Source: Pararhizobium mangrovi | GTDB taxonomy: Bacteria > Pseudomonadota > Alphaproteobacteria > Rhizobiales > Rhizobiaceae | Direction: 5' to 3' | DNA length: 64,000 nt | Assembly: GCF_006516965.1 (NCBI RefSeq) | Contig: NZ_VHLH01000001.1 | Span: forward strand, 62,001 to 126,000 | Shown here: positions 9,734 through 21,432 of the stretch, piece after piece | Layout of the letters: every line of letters starts with the position of its first letter | How positions within the stretch are numbered: position 1 is the stretch's first letter | The notes under the pieces: model-generated | The model's database searches: none | The model's input: the letters and a program-made list of their open reading frames with translations, nothing else | Told to the model about the DNA's origin: nothing | Program-made: the position numbers and the translations under genes

Positions 9734-10642
9734 TCAGGCGCCGGCTTCGGCGATCTGGCGTGGCTTGGCCTGTTCCAGCGCTTCCTTCTTGACGGCGTCC
9801 TGGACCTTCTCGAAGGCGCGGACCTCGATCTGGCGCACGCGCTCGCGGGAGATATCGAACTCGCCGGAGAGATCCTCAAGCGTGATCGGATCCTCGCTCA
9901 GGCGGCGGGCCTCGAAGATGCGCCGTTCGCGGTCGTTGAGGACAGCCATGGCGTGCTTGAGCATCGCGCGGCGGCTATCGAGCTCGTCCTGCTTGGCAAG
10001 CATGTCTTCCTGGCTTTCGCCCTCGTCGACGAGCCAATCCTGCCACTGGCCGGAATCGCCTTCGCTCGCCTTGATGGGGGCATTCAGCGAAGCGTCGCCG
10101 GAAAGCCGGCGGTTCATCGAGACCACCTCTTCTTCCGAGACGTTGAGCGTCGTGGCGATCTCCTTGATCTGCTCGGGCTTGAGGTCGCCTTCCTCCAGAG
10201 CCTGGATTCGGCCCTTGAGCTTGCGCAGATTGAAGAACAGCCGCTTTTGATTGGCGGTGGTGCCCATCTTCACGAGCGACCAGGAGCGCAGGATGTATTC
10301 CTGGATCGACGCCTTGATCCACCACATGGCGTAGGTGGCAAGACGGAAGCCGCGCTCCGGGTCGAACTTCTTGACGGCCTGCATCAGGCCGACATTGCCC
10401 TCGGAGATGACCTCGCCGATCGGCAGGCCGTAGCCGCGATAGCCCATCGCGATCTTGGCGACGAGACGCAGATGGCTGGTGACGAGTTGGTGCGCGGCAT
10501 TGCGGTCCTCGTGTTCGAGGTAGCGCTTGGCGAGCATGTATTCCTGCTGCGGTTCCAGCATCGGGAACCGACGGACTTCCTCGAGATAGCGGTTCAGGCC
10601 GCCTTCGCCGGAGGAGATGGAAGGCAAGGTATTTCGGGCCAT
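9734..10642 (-). CDS. rpoH: RNA polymerase heat-shock sigma factor (sigma-32)
   Basis: A 302-residue group 3 sigma factor. Region 2 shows HLRLVAKIAMGYRGYGLP and the RpoH box (QKRLFFNLRKLK near residue 135), which separates RpoH from housekeeping sigma. Region 4 ends with LEDLSGEFDISRERVRQIEVRAFEKVQ. ATG 10642 was chosen over an upstream GTG (10651); an AAAGGG site fits ATG better. It directs heat-shock promoters. The groEL gene at 17.9-19.5 kb is controlled by CIRCE and perhaps also RpoH. Confidence 0.95.
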   Translation of the reverse strand: MARNTLPSISSGEGGLNRYLEEVRRFPMLEPQQEYMLAKRYLEHEDRNAAHQLVTSHLRLVAKIAMGYRGYGLPIGEVISEGNVGLMQAVKKFDPERGFRLATYAMWWIKASIQEYILRSWSLVKMGTTANQKRLFFNLRKLKGRIQALEEGDLKPEQIKEIATTLNVSEEEVVSMNRRLSGDASLNAPIKASEGDSGQWQDWLVDEGESQEDMLAKQDELDSRRAMLKHAMAVLNDRERRIFEARRLSEDPITLEDLSGEFDISRERVRQIEVRAFEKVQDAVKKEALEQAKPRQIAEAGA

Positions 10643-10793
10643 GGTCAGCACCCTTTCGCGTCATCGGCCCCCGGGACGGCGGGCCGGCATGGGCCACCGC
10701 GTCGGCCGGCCCGTTCATGCATTCAAGATAAGGTTCGCGCACGCGCGATTCAAGCAGCGTGCCCGTTACCGATCGGTAACGAAACACACTGTT

Positions 10794-11819
10794 TCAGAGG
10801 GCTTCGAGCCCTTTCCTCAAGGTGCGAAGATCATCCGGCTCGCCGGCCTCGAAAACCATTTCGCGACCGGTTGCCGGATGCTCGAAACCGAGAAGATGGG
10901 CGTGCAGCGCCTGTCGATCTAACGCCTCGACGGCCGTTCTGGTTTCATCGGGAAGCGTATTTGCCTTGGTGCGGAAGCCCGCGCCGTATTCGCGATCGCC
11001 GATCAGCGGCGTTCCGGCATGGGCCATATGCACGCGGATCTGATGGGTGCGGCCCGTTTCAAGCCGGCATTCGAGAAGGCTCGCAGCGGCCGTGCCGTCG
11101 GAGTTCTCGCCGTAGATCGCGCGGGTCGAAAAATGGGTGCGCGCCTCGCGCGCGTCCGCAGCCTCGGCAGGGCGTACCGCACGCCGCACGCGATCGCGAC
11201 TTCGCCCGAGCGGAGCGTCGATCGACCCGTTTCGCCGTTTCGGGCGACCCCAGACGAATGCGTGATAGGCGCGTTGGAGGTGGCCCGAACGGCCGTGATC
11301 GGCGAACTGGGCGGCAAGCCCGCGATGCGCCAGATCGGTCTTGGCGACGACCATGACGCCGCTCGTATCCTTGTCGAGCCGATGGACGATGCCCGGCCGC
11401 TTGACGCCGCCGATGCCGGAAAGCGTGTCGCCGCAATGCTCGATGAGAGCGTTGACGAGCGTCCCGGTCGGATTGCCGGCACCGGGATGGACGACGAGGC
11501 CGGCCGGCTTGACGAGGACGATCAGGTCGGCGTCCTCGTGCAGGATCTCGAGCGGGATCGCCTCGCCCTTCGGCAGGGGATCGACGGCAGGCGGCAGGAT
11601 CAGCGTGATTGCCATGCCGGGACGGATCGCCTCGCGGGCGCCGGTTGCCGGACGACCGTCGATCGTCACGTGGCCCTCGTCGATCAGCGCCTTCACGCGA
11701 CTTCGCGAAAGCGTGCCGGCAAGCGCGCCGGCGAGCCACGCGTCGAGGCGGCCCGCGGCATCTTCGCCGGCGGTCAGCACTTTCTTCTCGTCCTCGGCTT
11801 CGTTAAACGGATCGCGCAT
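10794..11819 (-). CDS. RluA-family pseudouridine synthase (RluD-like)
   Basis: A 341-residue RNA-modifying enzyme: N-terminal S4 RNA-binding domain (RLDAWLAGAL...SRSRVKALIDEGHVTIDG), then the catalytic domain with GIVHRLDKDTSGVMVVAK, whose Asp is the nucleophile, and ETGRTHQIRVHMAHAGTPLIGD. The gene lies head-to-head with the small membrane-protein gene at 11861. RluD (23S rRNA 1911/1915/1917) is the most likely specificity from the S4 domain plus length, but RluC cannot be excluded. The final residues of the frame lie just upstream of rpoH on the same strand. Confidence 0.88.
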   Translation of the reverse strand: MRDPFNEAEDEKKVLTAGEDAAGRLDAWLAGALAGTLSRSRVKALIDEGHVTIDGRPATGAREAIRPGMAITLILPPAVDPLPKGEAIPLEILHEDADLIVLVKPAGLVVHPGAGNPTGTLVNALIEHCGDTLSGIGGVKRPGIVHRLDKDTSGVMVVAKTDLAHRGLAAQFADHGRSGHLQRAYHAFVWGRPKRRNGSIDAPLGRSRDRVRRAVRPAEAADAREARTHFSTRAIYGENSDGTAAASLLECRLETGRTHQIRVHMAHAGTPLIGDREYGAGFRTKANTLPDETRTAVEALDRQALHAHLLGFEHPATGREMVFEAGEPDDLRTLRKGLEAL

Positions 11820-11860
11820 TGCGGGTCGGCTTTCGGCCTGCTCGAAAAATGGGAAACGGC

Positions 11861-12244
11861 ATGGCTCGACCGGATCCGGAAACGGACGAAAAACCGCTGG
11901 ACCCGGCGATGGAAAGCGTGCGCCGCAAGATGCTTCGCACGCTCGCCGTTTCGATCGGCATCATGTTCGTTGGCCTTATGGCCGTGGCCGGCGCGATTGT
12001 CTACAAGATCTCCAGCGAGCCGGAACGCGCGCAATCCGCGGCGGCTGGCGAGATGGGCAGCGTACCGGGCGGCGACGTGCGACATGGCGACCTTTCCCTG
12101 CCGGAAGGCTTCAGCGTGGAGCGGGTGGCGCTCGACGGTTCGCGCATCCTCTTCTACGGCAAACGAAACGACGGCACGGCGCACGCGCTGATCTACGACG
12201 TGACATCCGGCAGCCTTCTGCGCGACATCGCGCTGAAGGGCTGA
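11861..12244 (+). CDS. Small single-pass membrane protein, conserved in Hyphomicrobiales
   Basis: A 127-residue protein with a charged N-terminus, one transmembrane helix (about residues 28-48, LAVSIGIMFVGLMAVAGAIVY) and a periplasmic domain ending RILFYGKRNDGTAHALIYDVTSGSLLRDIAL. Resembles the DUF6476 group found beside RluD genes. ATG 11861 was chosen; ATG 11849 four codons upstream is possible. The next gene starts 2 bp after its stop, so the pair is probably co-translated. Function unknown. Confidence 0.7.
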   Translation: MARPDPETDEKPLDPAMESVRRKMLRTLAVSIGIMFVGLMAVAGAIVYKISSEPERAQSAAAGEMGSVPGGDVRHGDLSLPEGFSVERVALDGSRILFYGKRNDGTAHALIYDVTSGSLLRDIALKG

Positions 12245-12246
12245 CG

Positions 12247-13092
12247 GTGACGCCTCCCGCATCGCTTGCGAACCGCGTGATCCGGATCGACGATCCGGCC
12301 GATCCGCGCATTGCCGGGTTCCGCGATATCCGCGAGCGCGATTTGCGCCGCCGACACGGCAGCTTCATCGTCGAAGGGGCGGTGGTGCTTCCGGTGCTCC
12401 TCGACGCCCATGAAGGTGGGCGGTTTTGCGCGGAGAGCGTGCTGATCCTCGAAAATCGGCTCGAAGGTTTCGCCGAACGGTTGGAGCGGCTGCCGGCCGA
12501 CGTGCCGATCCATGTCGCGCCTCGCGCCGTCATCGACGCCGTCGCCGGGTTTCCGATGCATCGCGGTGTGCTAGCGCTCGCACGGGAAAGCGAGGCGGCT
12601 TCAGCTCCGCTCGATTTCCACGCAATGGCAGGAAACGCGCTGGTCGTCGCGGGTCAGGCGATCGCCAATCACGACAATATGGGCGGAATCTTGCGAAACG
12701 CCGCGGTATTCGGCGCCGACGGCGCGCTTTTCGACGCGCAGTCGTGCGACCCGCTCTATCGCAAGGCGATCCGCGTTTCCGTCGGCGGCGTGCTGCGCGT
12801 ACCGTTCGAGCACGGCGGTACGGGGCTTTCGATGGTCGAACGGCTGGCTGCGAACGGATTTACCGTGATCGGCCTTTCGCCGCGCGGCGAACACGATCTG
12901 GAGACCGTGCCGATCGAAGGGCGAACCGCGCTTCTTTTAGGGACGGAAGGGCCGGGACTGACGGAAGGCATGCTTTCGCGCGTGACGTCGGCGCGCATTT
13001 CGCAGGCGCCCGGCATGGACAGCCTCAATGTGGCGACGGCTTCCGGCATCGCGCTCTATACGCTCGCGCGCCGGATGGGCCGGATCGCGTAA
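12247..13092 (+). CDS. TrmH/SpoU-family RNA 2'-O-methyltransferase
   Basis: A 281-residue SAM-dependent RNA methyltransferase. The N-terminal substrate-binding part (FRDIRERDLRRRHGSFIVEG) precedes the SPOUT knot, whose three motifs are visible: NHDNMGGILRNAAVFGADG, LLLGTEGPGLTEGML, and PGMDSLNVATASGIALY. It starts with GTG two bases after the previous stop. The target nucleotide cannot be told from sequence. Confidence 0.88.
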   Translation: MTPPASLANRVIRIDDPADPRIAGFRDIRERDLRRRHGSFIVEGAVVLPVLLDAHEGGRFCAESVLILENRLEGFAERLERLPADVPIHVAPRAVIDAVAGFPMHRGVLALARESEAASAPLDFHAMAGNALVVAGQAIANHDNMGGILRNAAVFGADGALFDAQSCDPLYRKAIRVSVGGVLRVPFEHGGTGLSMVERLAANGFTVIGLSPRGEHDLETVPIEGRTALLLGTEGPGLTEGMLSRVTSARISQAPGMDSLNVATASGIALYTLARRMGRIA

Positions 13093-13111
13093 AGGAAGCG
13101 GTTTCAGGGCC

Positions 13112-13828
13112 TCAACGTGCGGCGAGTTCGAGGACGAGCTTGCGGGTGAGTGCCTTCACGAACTGGTCCTCGCGGTCGACCGTCAGCGCGAAGGAACCGG
13201 TGCCGCCGATGACTTCGGCGCGGAAATGGTCCTCCAGCGCCGTGTCCGACCCGTACAGGCCGCTGCCGCGGTAGTTGAGGGCGAGCGCGTTGATGACGAT
13301 GCCGTCCTCGACGGCGTTGCGGCGGGCGACTTCGAGCGGCATGCCGCCGTGCTGGCCGGAATCGCCGGAGACGTCGATGATCCGGCGCTGGCCGTCATAG
13401 GCGTTCTTCGCCATCCAGTTCTGGCAGAAATCGATCGCGTTGCTGATGGAGTTCCAGCCGACGGCCTTGCGCGGGGCCGCGACGACCGCATCGGCGAACC
13501 CTTGCGCCTCCTGCGCATTGCCGATGCGCGTCCAGCCGACGATCGGGTTCATGCTGTCCGGCCCGCCCCATTCCATCAGCGCGATGGCGATCGTGCCGGA
13601 ATAGGTGGAGGCGATGGTGTCGAGAACGGGCTTGCTGGTGATGGCGTCGGCATAGGCGCGACGCTGGAACGTGAACTCGTCTTCGCCGATCGAGCCGGAA
13701 CCATCCACCGCAAGACAGAGTTCGACAGCGACCGGCTCGTCTCCGGTTTCAGCCGCACGGGCGGACGAGGCGGTGAAAACCATGCAGGCGGCGATGCCGA
13801 AAGCATACGACAGGATGTTTCGGGACAT
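13112..13828 (-). CDS. Secreted VWA-like protein (DUF1194)
   Basis: A 238-residue exported protein: signal peptide (to about SSARAAE), then a von Willebrand A-like domain with an intact MIDAS (LCLAVDGSGSIGEDEF) and the DUF1194 segments ALMEWGGPDSMNPIVGWT and RRIIDVSGDSGQHGG. This family is common in Hyphomicrobiales and its function is unknown; a metal-dependent protein-binding role is inferred from the MIDAS. Convergent with the methyltransferase gene (19-bp gap). Confidence 0.85.
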   Translation of the reverse strand: MSRNILSYAFGIAACMVFTASSARAAETGDEPVAVELCLAVDGSGSIGEDEFTFQRRAYADAITSKPVLDTIASTYSGTIAIALMEWGGPDSMNPIVGWTRIGNAQEAQGFADAVVAAPRKAVGWNSISNAIDFCQNWMAKNAYDGQRRIIDVSGDSGQHGGMPLEVARRNAVEDGIVINALALNYRGSGLYGSDTALEDHFRAEVIGGTGSFALTVDREDQFVKALTRKLVLELAAR

Positions 13829-13997
13829 GGCGATCTCCGTCGAAAGCCCTTTGCATGTGACCGAAGATTATACGGGCCGTACGGGCCGGAAAACGGCGAA
13901 ATGAATTTTACGCCATCACATGACCTTGAACCGGCGACGAGCGCATTAGTTACCGCGCCAAGACGGTTTCAACGCAATTCAAGAGAGGAAGGCCTCC

Positions 13998-14507
13998 GTG
14001 ACAACGCTTACTGTCAACGGCAAGAGGCACGAGGTCGATGCCGACATACGCACCTCGCTGCTCGACGCACTGCGCGAACATCTCGCGCTTACCGGAACGA
14101 AGAAGGGCTGCGACCACGGCCAGTGCGGGGCGTGCACCGTTCTCGTCAACGGGCGGCGGATCAATTCCTGCCTGACGCTCGCCGTCATGCACGAGAACGA
14201 CGAGATCACGACCATCGAGGGGCTGGGCCAGCCTGAGAACCTTCATCCCATGCAGGAAAGCTTCCTGCACGAGGACGGATACCAGTGCGGCTATTGCACG
14301 CCGGGCCAGATCGTTTCTGCCGTCGGCATGCTCGGCGAGTTCAAGGACGGATGGGCAAGCCATGCCTCCGGCGATCTCGAAGGCAAGCTCGACCTCAGCG
14401 ATGCTGAGATCTCCGAGCGCATGAGCGGCAATATCTGCCGGTGCTCGGCTTATCCGAACATCGTCAACGCCATCCGCAAGGCCAGCGAAACGAAGGAAAC
14501 GGCATGA
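13998..14507 (+). CDS. paoA: Aldehyde oxidoreductase [2Fe-2S] subunit (PaoA-like)
   Basis: A 169-residue small subunit of a xanthine-oxidase-family enzyme. It has the plant-ferredoxin cluster motif [16 protein letters not shown]...C and the second [2Fe-2S] motif CGYCTPGQ...NICRC. It starts with GTG behind GAGAGGAAGG. It lacks the Tat signal seen in periplasmic E. coli PaoA, so the enzyme is probably cytoplasmic. ATGA overlap with the next gene shows translational coupling. Assignment to the Pao type rests on the whole three-gene set. Confidence 0.88.
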   Translation: MTTLTVNGKRHEVDADIRTSLLDALREHLALTGTKKGCDHGQCGACTVLVNGRRINSCLTLAVMHENDEITTIEGLGQPENLHPMQESFLHEDGYQCGYCTPGQIVSAVGMLGEFKDGWASHASGDLEGKLDLSDAEISERMSGNICRCSAYPNIVNAIRKASETKETA

Positions 14508-15493
14508 GACCTTTCGATTATCAACGCCCGGCCGGCGCGGACGAGGCGGGTCGCCTCGCCGCCGAACCGGCGGCACGGTTCATCGCCGGCGGCACCAATC
14601 TGCTCGACCTGATGAAGCTCGAGGTGGAAACGCCCGAGCGTCTCGTCGATATCAACGGTCTCGGACTGCGCGACATCGAGGAGACGGACGAAGGCGGGCT
14701 TCGTATCGGTGCGCTGGTGACGAACGGCGATCTTTCTGCCGACCACCGCGTGCGCCACGACTATCCGGTGCTCGCCCGTGCGCTTCTCGCCGGGGCTTCC
14801 GGACAGCTTCGCAACAAGGCGACGACCGGCGGCAACCTGCTTCAGCGTACGCGATGCGGCTATTTCTACGAGCCGACGGCACCCTGCAACAAGCGCGAGC
14901 CGGGCTCCGGCTGCGGGGCGATCGGCGGCTATAACCGCATCCATGCGATCCTCGGGGCGAGCGAGCACTGCATCGCGACGCATCCCTCCGACATGGCGGT
15001 CGCCATGCGTGCGCTCGACGCCATCGTCGAGACGGTGAAGAGCGACGGCAGCACGCGGGAGCTGACGCTTGCCGAGCTCTACCGGCTGCCGGGCGACACG
15101 CCGGAAAAGGAAACCGATCTGGAGGCCGGCGAGCTCATCACCGCGGTGCGGCTGCCTGCGCCGATCGGCGGAACGCAGATCTACCGCAAGGTGCGTGACC
15201 GGGCCTCCTACGCCTTTGCGCTCGTCTCCATCGCCGCGGCGGTGAGGCTTGCCGACGGCAAGATCGAGACTGCGCGGCTCGCCTTCGGCGGTCTCGCGCA
15301 CATGCCGTGGCGCGACGAGGCGGTGGAAAATCTGCTCGTCGGCGAGGCGCCTTCGGACGCGCTGTTCGGCAAGGCGGCCGATACGCTGCTTTCCGATGCG
15401 AAGGGCCAGGGCGACAACGATTTCAAGATTCCGCTCGTTCGGCGAACGCTCGTCGCCGTCCTGAGGGAAGCGACGGGGAGCACCCAGCAATGA
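14504..15493 (+). CDS. paoB: Aldehyde oxidoreductase FAD subunit (PaoB-like)
   Basis: A 329-residue FAD-binding subunit ([14 protein letters not shown] pyrophosphate loop, [13 protein letters not shown]). The insertion [22 protein letters not shown] carries the extra cysteines that bind the [4Fe-4S] cluster specific to PaoB-type subunits, which distinguishes it from ordinary xanthine dehydrogenase. Overlaps both neighbours by ATGA, so A, B and C subunits are made together. Confidence 0.88.
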   Translation: MRPFDYQRPAGADEAGRLAAEPAARFIAGGTNLLDLMKLEVETPERLVDINGLGLRDIEETDEGGLRIGALVTNGDLSADHRVRHDYPVLARALLAGASGQLRNKATTGGNLLQRTRCGYFYEPTAPCNKREPGSGCGAIGGYNRIHAILGASEHCIATHPSDMAVAMRALDAIVETVKSDGSTRELTLAELYRLPGDTPEKETDLEAGELITAVRLPAPIGGTQIYRKVRDRASYAFALVSIAAAVRLADGKIETARLAFGGLAHMPWRDEAVENLLVGEAPSDALFGKAADTLLSDAKGQGDNDFKIPLVRRTLVAVLREATGSTQQ

Positions 15494-17700
15494 ATACGCA
15501 CGTCATGGACAAGCCCGTCGGCCGTACGCGGCTCGACGATCGCACGCAGGACATCATCGGCAAGCCGCTCGACCGATACGAGGGCGCGCTGAAAGTCACT
15601 GGTACGGCACCCTATTCGCACGAACATCTGCAGGGCGAGGACGTCGCCTATGGCTTTCTCGTGCTCTCCAGCATCGGCAAGGGAAAGGTCACCTCGATCG
15701 ACACGTCGGCCGCGATGGAGATCGAGGGCGTGCTCAGCGTCGTCGAGGGCGACAATATTCCCCGCGCCTCCGCCGAACCGATGAGCGACGGCCACAAGAT
15801 GGCGAACGGCGGCGTCTTCCATTACGGGCAGCCGATCGCCTTCGTCGTGGCGAAGACGTTCGAGATCGCGCGCCAGGCCGCACATCTGGTGAAGGCCGCG
15901 TACGAAGAGGAAGAGGGCCGCTTCAAGCTTTCCGACGAGAAGGGCCGCGCGCGCATTTCCGACGGCGGCGTGATGGAATCGGACACCAAGCGCGGCGATT
16001 TCGAGAAGGCTTTCGAAAAGGCCGAGGTCCAGTACGACGAAACCTTCACGACGCCGAGCCAGTCGGCCTCCGCGATGGAGCCGCATGCCACCGTTGCGAA
16101 GTGGGACGGCGATCAGCTTACGATCTGGTCGAGTGGCCAGCTCGTCTCGTCGAACACGACGCAGATCGCGACCGGGGTCGGCATCGAGGAGAGCCAAATC
16201 CATTTCATCTGCCCGTATATCGGAGGCGGTTTCGGCTCCAAGCTGGGTATCGGTCCGGAAGCCGTGCTCGCAGCACTCGCCGCGAAGAAGGTCGGCAAGC
16301 CGGTGAAGGTCGCGCTGACCCGCCAGCAGGTCTACCAGGCGACATCGAGGCGCTCGGAAGCCATCCAGCGCATTCGCATCGGCTGCACGAAGGAAGGTCG
16401 CATCACGGCGATCGCCCATGAGAACTGGCTGGCCAATTCCGAAGGCAACGACTTCTTCGAGCCGGCCGGGGTTTCCACCGTCTTCCTCTACGCGGGCGAG
16501 GACCGGCTGGTCACCCACCGCGTGGCCCAAACGGACGTGCTGATGACGTCCGCGGTGCGTGCGCCGGGCGAGGCGGTCGGCCTTCTGGCGCTCGAAAACG
16601 CCATGGACGAGCTTGCCGAAAAGCTGGGTCTCGATCCGATCGAGTTCCGCAAGATCAACGAGCCGGACAAGAACCCGCAGGACGACACGCCGTTCTCCTC
16701 GCGCAAGCTCCTCGAATGCTACGAGGAGGGAGCGAAGCGGTTCGGATGGACGGATCGACCGGAAAAGCCGGGTGCGCGTCGTGAAGGCGACTGGCTGATC
16801 GGGTACGGAATGGCGGCCGGTTCGCGCAAGAACATGATCGTGCCGTCTTCCGCCGACGTCGAACTGACCGCCGACGGCCGGCTGACGATCCGTTCGTCGA
16901 TGACCGATATCGGCACCGGGACATACACGATCCTTTCCCAGATCGCGGCCGAGGTGCTTGGTCTTCCGATCGACCGCGTGGACGTGGAACTGGGCGACTC
17001 GCGACTGCCTTCGGGTTCCGGGTCCGGCGGCTCGTTCGGTGCGAACAGTGCGGGTTCGTCCGTCTACGTCGCCTGCGAGGATCTCATCGCGCAGCTTGCC
17101 AAGCGGCTCGACGTCGATCCCGAAAGCCTGACGTTGAAGGACGGCTTCGCGATCGCCGGCAACCGCCAGGTTCCGATCGGCGAGATCGCCGGCGGCCAGA
17201 CGCTTCTCGCCAGCGGTTCGATCAAGCCGGGCGAGACGGCCGAGAACACGCATCAGGCGAGCTACGGCGCGCATTTCTGCGAGGTCGGCGTGAACGCGGT
17301 AACCGGCGAGGCACGGGTTCGCCGCCTGCTGACGGTCGCAGCGGCGGGACGCATCTTCAACGAGAAGACCGCGAAGTCGCAGTGCTACGGCGGGCAGATC
17401 TGGGGCATCGGCGGCGCGCTGATGGAGGATCTCGTCGTCGATGCGCGCTCGGGCATGATCGTCAACCACAACCTCGCCGAGTACCACGTGCCGGTGAACG
17501 CTGATATCCAGAACCTCGAAGTCGTCCTGCTCGACGAGCACGACCCTTACGGGAGCCCGCTTGCGGGCAAGGGGATCGGCGAGCTGGCACTGGCCGGCGT
17601 CGGCGCGGCGGTGACCAACGCGATCTACAACGCCTGCGGCGCGCGGGTGCGCGACTACCCGATGACGCTCGACAAGATCATCGCGGGTATGACGGTCTAA
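15490..17700 (+). CDS. paoC: Aldehyde oxidoreductase molybdenum subunit (PaoC-like)
   Basis: A 736-residue catalytic subunit, near the 732 of E. coli PaoC. It has a Gly-rich [11 protein letters not shown] cofactor segment, [10 protein letters not shown], and the C-terminal [15 protein letters not shown], whose Glu is the expected catalytic base. It oxidises aldehydes to acids and probably uses a molybdopterin cytosine dinucleotide cofactor (family knowledge). No dedicated chaperone (PaoD) gene is adjacent, so maturation factors must lie elsewhere. Confidence 0.88.
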   Translation: MNTHVMDKPVGRTRLDDRTQDIIGKPLDRYEGALKVTGTAPYSHEHLQGEDVAYGFLVLSSIGKGKVTSIDTSAAMEIEGVLSVVEGDNIPRASAEPMSDGHKMANGGVFHYGQPIAFVVAKTFEIARQAAHLVKAAYEEEEGRFKLSDEKGRARISDGGVMESDTKRGDFEKAFEKAEVQYDETFTTPSQSASAMEPHATVAKWDGDQLTIWSSGQLVSSNTTQIATGVGIEESQIHFICPYIGGGFGSKLGIGPEAVLAALAAKKVGKPVKVALTRQQVYQATSRRSEAIQRIRIGCTKEGRITAIAHENWLANSEGNDFFEPAGVSTVFLYAGEDRLVTHRVAQTDVLMTSAVRAPGEAVGLLALENAMDELAEKLGLDPIEFRKINEPDKNPQDDTPFSSRKLLECYEEGAKRFGWTDRPEKPGARREGDWLIGYGMAAGSRKNMIVPSSADVELTADGRLTIRSSMTDIGTGTYTILSQIAAEVLGLPIDRVDVELGDSRLPSGSGSGGSFGANSAGSSVYVACEDLIAQLAKRLDVDPESLTLKDGFAIAGNRQVPIGEIAGGQTLLASGSIKPGETAENTHQASYGAHFCEVGVNAVTGEARVRRLLTVAAAGRIFNEKTAKSQCYGGQIWGIGGALMEDLVVDARSGMIVNHNLAEYHVPVNADIQNLEVVLLDEHDPYGSPLAGKGIGELALAGVGAAVTNAIYNACGARVRDYPMTLDKIIAGMTV

Positions 17701-17723
17701 ATCGTCCGGATTTTCGGAAGAAG

Positions 17724-17752
17724 AAAGGCGGCGCTGCGGCGCCGCCTTTTTC
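17724..17752 (+). terminator. Intrinsic terminator after paoABC
   Basis: A 10-bp perfect GC-rich stem (17725-17734 with 17739-17748) with a 4-nt loop is followed by TTTTTC, 24 bp after the paoC stop. Confidence 0.9.
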
Positions 17753-17883
17753 GTTGTGCCGGGTAGCGCGTGTCGAGGGTTGAAGCCCCTCGTTGGCCGC
17801 GGAAGAGACGCTGGCCCGATAGGCAGAACGGGCGGTGCTTTTGCGCCGCCCGTTCCGGTAATCGTCGAGACTGGAAGGTGGGA

Positions 17884-20285
<2,402 letters not shown>

Positions 20286-20393
20286 AGCGATGCGACATCG
20301 ATCGCGCGCGTACGGCAGGACGGTCCTCGCCTTTCGAACACGGAACCTGCCGGCTGCCGCGCCGTTGGGAGCGTGACATTAAAGGAGACGACC

Positions 20394-20852
20394 GTGAAGG
20401 AAGAGATCTCATTGAAAAACGAGGGTTGGGTTGTCGTCGCCGATGGCGAGAAGGCCCTTTTCCTCGTCAACGACGGCGATGAACTGCACCCCAATCTGCG
20501 GGTCTTCCGCGACCTCGAGCAGGATAATCCGCCCGATCGCGACCAGGGCACGGACAAGCCGGGACGCTCGCCGAACACCGGCCCTTCGCACAGCAGTGCG
20601 GTGCAGGAAACCGACTGGCACCGGCTCGAGAAGGAACGCTTCGCCAAGGGCATTGCCGAACGGCTCTACAAGCAGGCGCACAAGGGCAAGTTCTCCTCGC
20701 TGGTGCTGACCGCGCCGCCGCAGGTGCTCGGCGACCTGCGCAAGGAGCTGCATTCGGAAGTTTCCGACCGCATCGTCGCGGAGGTCGCGAAGGACCTGAC
20801 GCACCATACGGTGGACCGGATCGAGAAACTGCTCCTGCGTTCGGACGACTGA
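20394..20852 (+). CDS. Host-attachment family protein
   Basis: A 152-residue soluble protein of the PF10116 (Host_attach) family: N-terminal WVVVADGEKALFLVNDGD strand, mid DWHRLEKERFAKGIAERLYKQAHKGKFSSLVLTAPPQVLGDLR and C-terminal EVAKDLTHHTVDRIEKLL. I chose GTG 20394 because AAAGGAGA stands 7 nt upstream; an earlier GTG (20373) is before that site. The family was named for Agrobacterium host attachment, but the fold resembles RNA-binding release-factor-like domains, and its molecular role is unclear. Confidence 0.8.
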   Translation: MKEEISLKNEGWVVVADGEKALFLVNDGDELHPNLRVFRDLEQDNPPDRDQGTDKPGRSPNTGPSHSSAVQETDWHRLEKERFAKGIAERLYKQAHKGKFSSLVLTAPPQVLGDLRKELHSEVSDRIVAEVAKDLTHHTVDRIEKLLLRSDD

Positions 20853-20858
20853 AATCGA

Positions 20859-20896
20859 CGCGTGGTCGTGCGCTACCACACGACCACGCGATTTTC
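20859..20896 (+). terminator. Intrinsic terminator with 12-bp stem
   Basis: A perfect 12-bp inverted repeat (20859-20870 with 20879-20890), 8-nt loop, then ATTTTC. It follows the host-attachment gene by 6 bp. Confidence 0.75.
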
Positions 20897-21061
20897 TCCG
20901 GTTCGTCACCGGGTTCGGCGGGGAAGCGCCGAACGAAACGACGCGGCATTGCTTTCCCAACATACTGATCCGCAACGACTACGCCGTTCGCAACCTCGCC
21001 GCGCTTCACCGCTTGCACCATTTGATGTAGGAATTATTTCCTAGATCGAACGGAGCGAGCC

Positions 21062-21430
21062 ATGCAGGATGCCGGAGTGTCGAGCCCTTCAGGGCGGGAG
21101 GGGCAGGGGGCGCGCAGATTATGCCTCGGCGTGCGCACCCTCGTCGAAGAGATGTACGGGGTCGCCGGCGGTCCGGGGCGGGCGCCGTGTTCCAAGCGCG
21201 GATCGCTGTGCCATGCCCGGCAGATCGCCATGTATGTCTGCCATGTGGTCATGCAGGTATCGCTGACGGAGATCGGGCTCGCCTTCGGGCGCGACCGAAC
21301 GACGGTCGGGCATGCGTGCCGTGTCACCGAGGAGCGCCGGGACGACGGTGCCTACGACGAATTCGTGAGCGCCGTGGAACGCGTGGCAGCCGGCTTCATT
21401 CCCGGTCTCGACACGCGCGGGAAGGGCTGA
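21062..21430 (+). CDS. DnaA domain IV-like DNA-binding protein, GafY-like GTA activator
   Basis: A 122-residue protein whose core, ARQIAMYVCHVVMQVSLTEIGLAFGRDRTTVGHACR, is the DNA-binding signature of DnaA domain IV without any ATPase part. In Caulobacter, GafY and GafZ, and in Rhodobacter the fused GafA, activate the GTA cluster; the DnaA-like half corresponds to this gene and the next gene to the other half. The present pair is 2 bp apart and lies 10 kb before a GTA cluster on the same strand. Family match is from sequence pattern; the GTA role is inference. Confidence 0.7.
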   Translation: MQDAGVSSPSGREGQGARRLCLGVRTLVEEMYGVAGGPGRAPCSKRGSLCHARQIAMYVCHVVMQVSLTEIGLAFGRDRTTVGHACRVTEERRDDGAYDEFVSAVERVAAGFIPGLDTRGKG

Positions 21431-21432
21431 GC

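Noticed and set aside
15208-17541. Very long antisense open frame opposite paoC
   Set aside because: High-GC shadow frame with Arg/Leu/His-rich composition; the plus-strand product has full catalytic motifs.
17826-17855. 10-bp hairpin downstream of groEL
   Set aside because: Perfect stem but no T run on either strand; not called a terminator.
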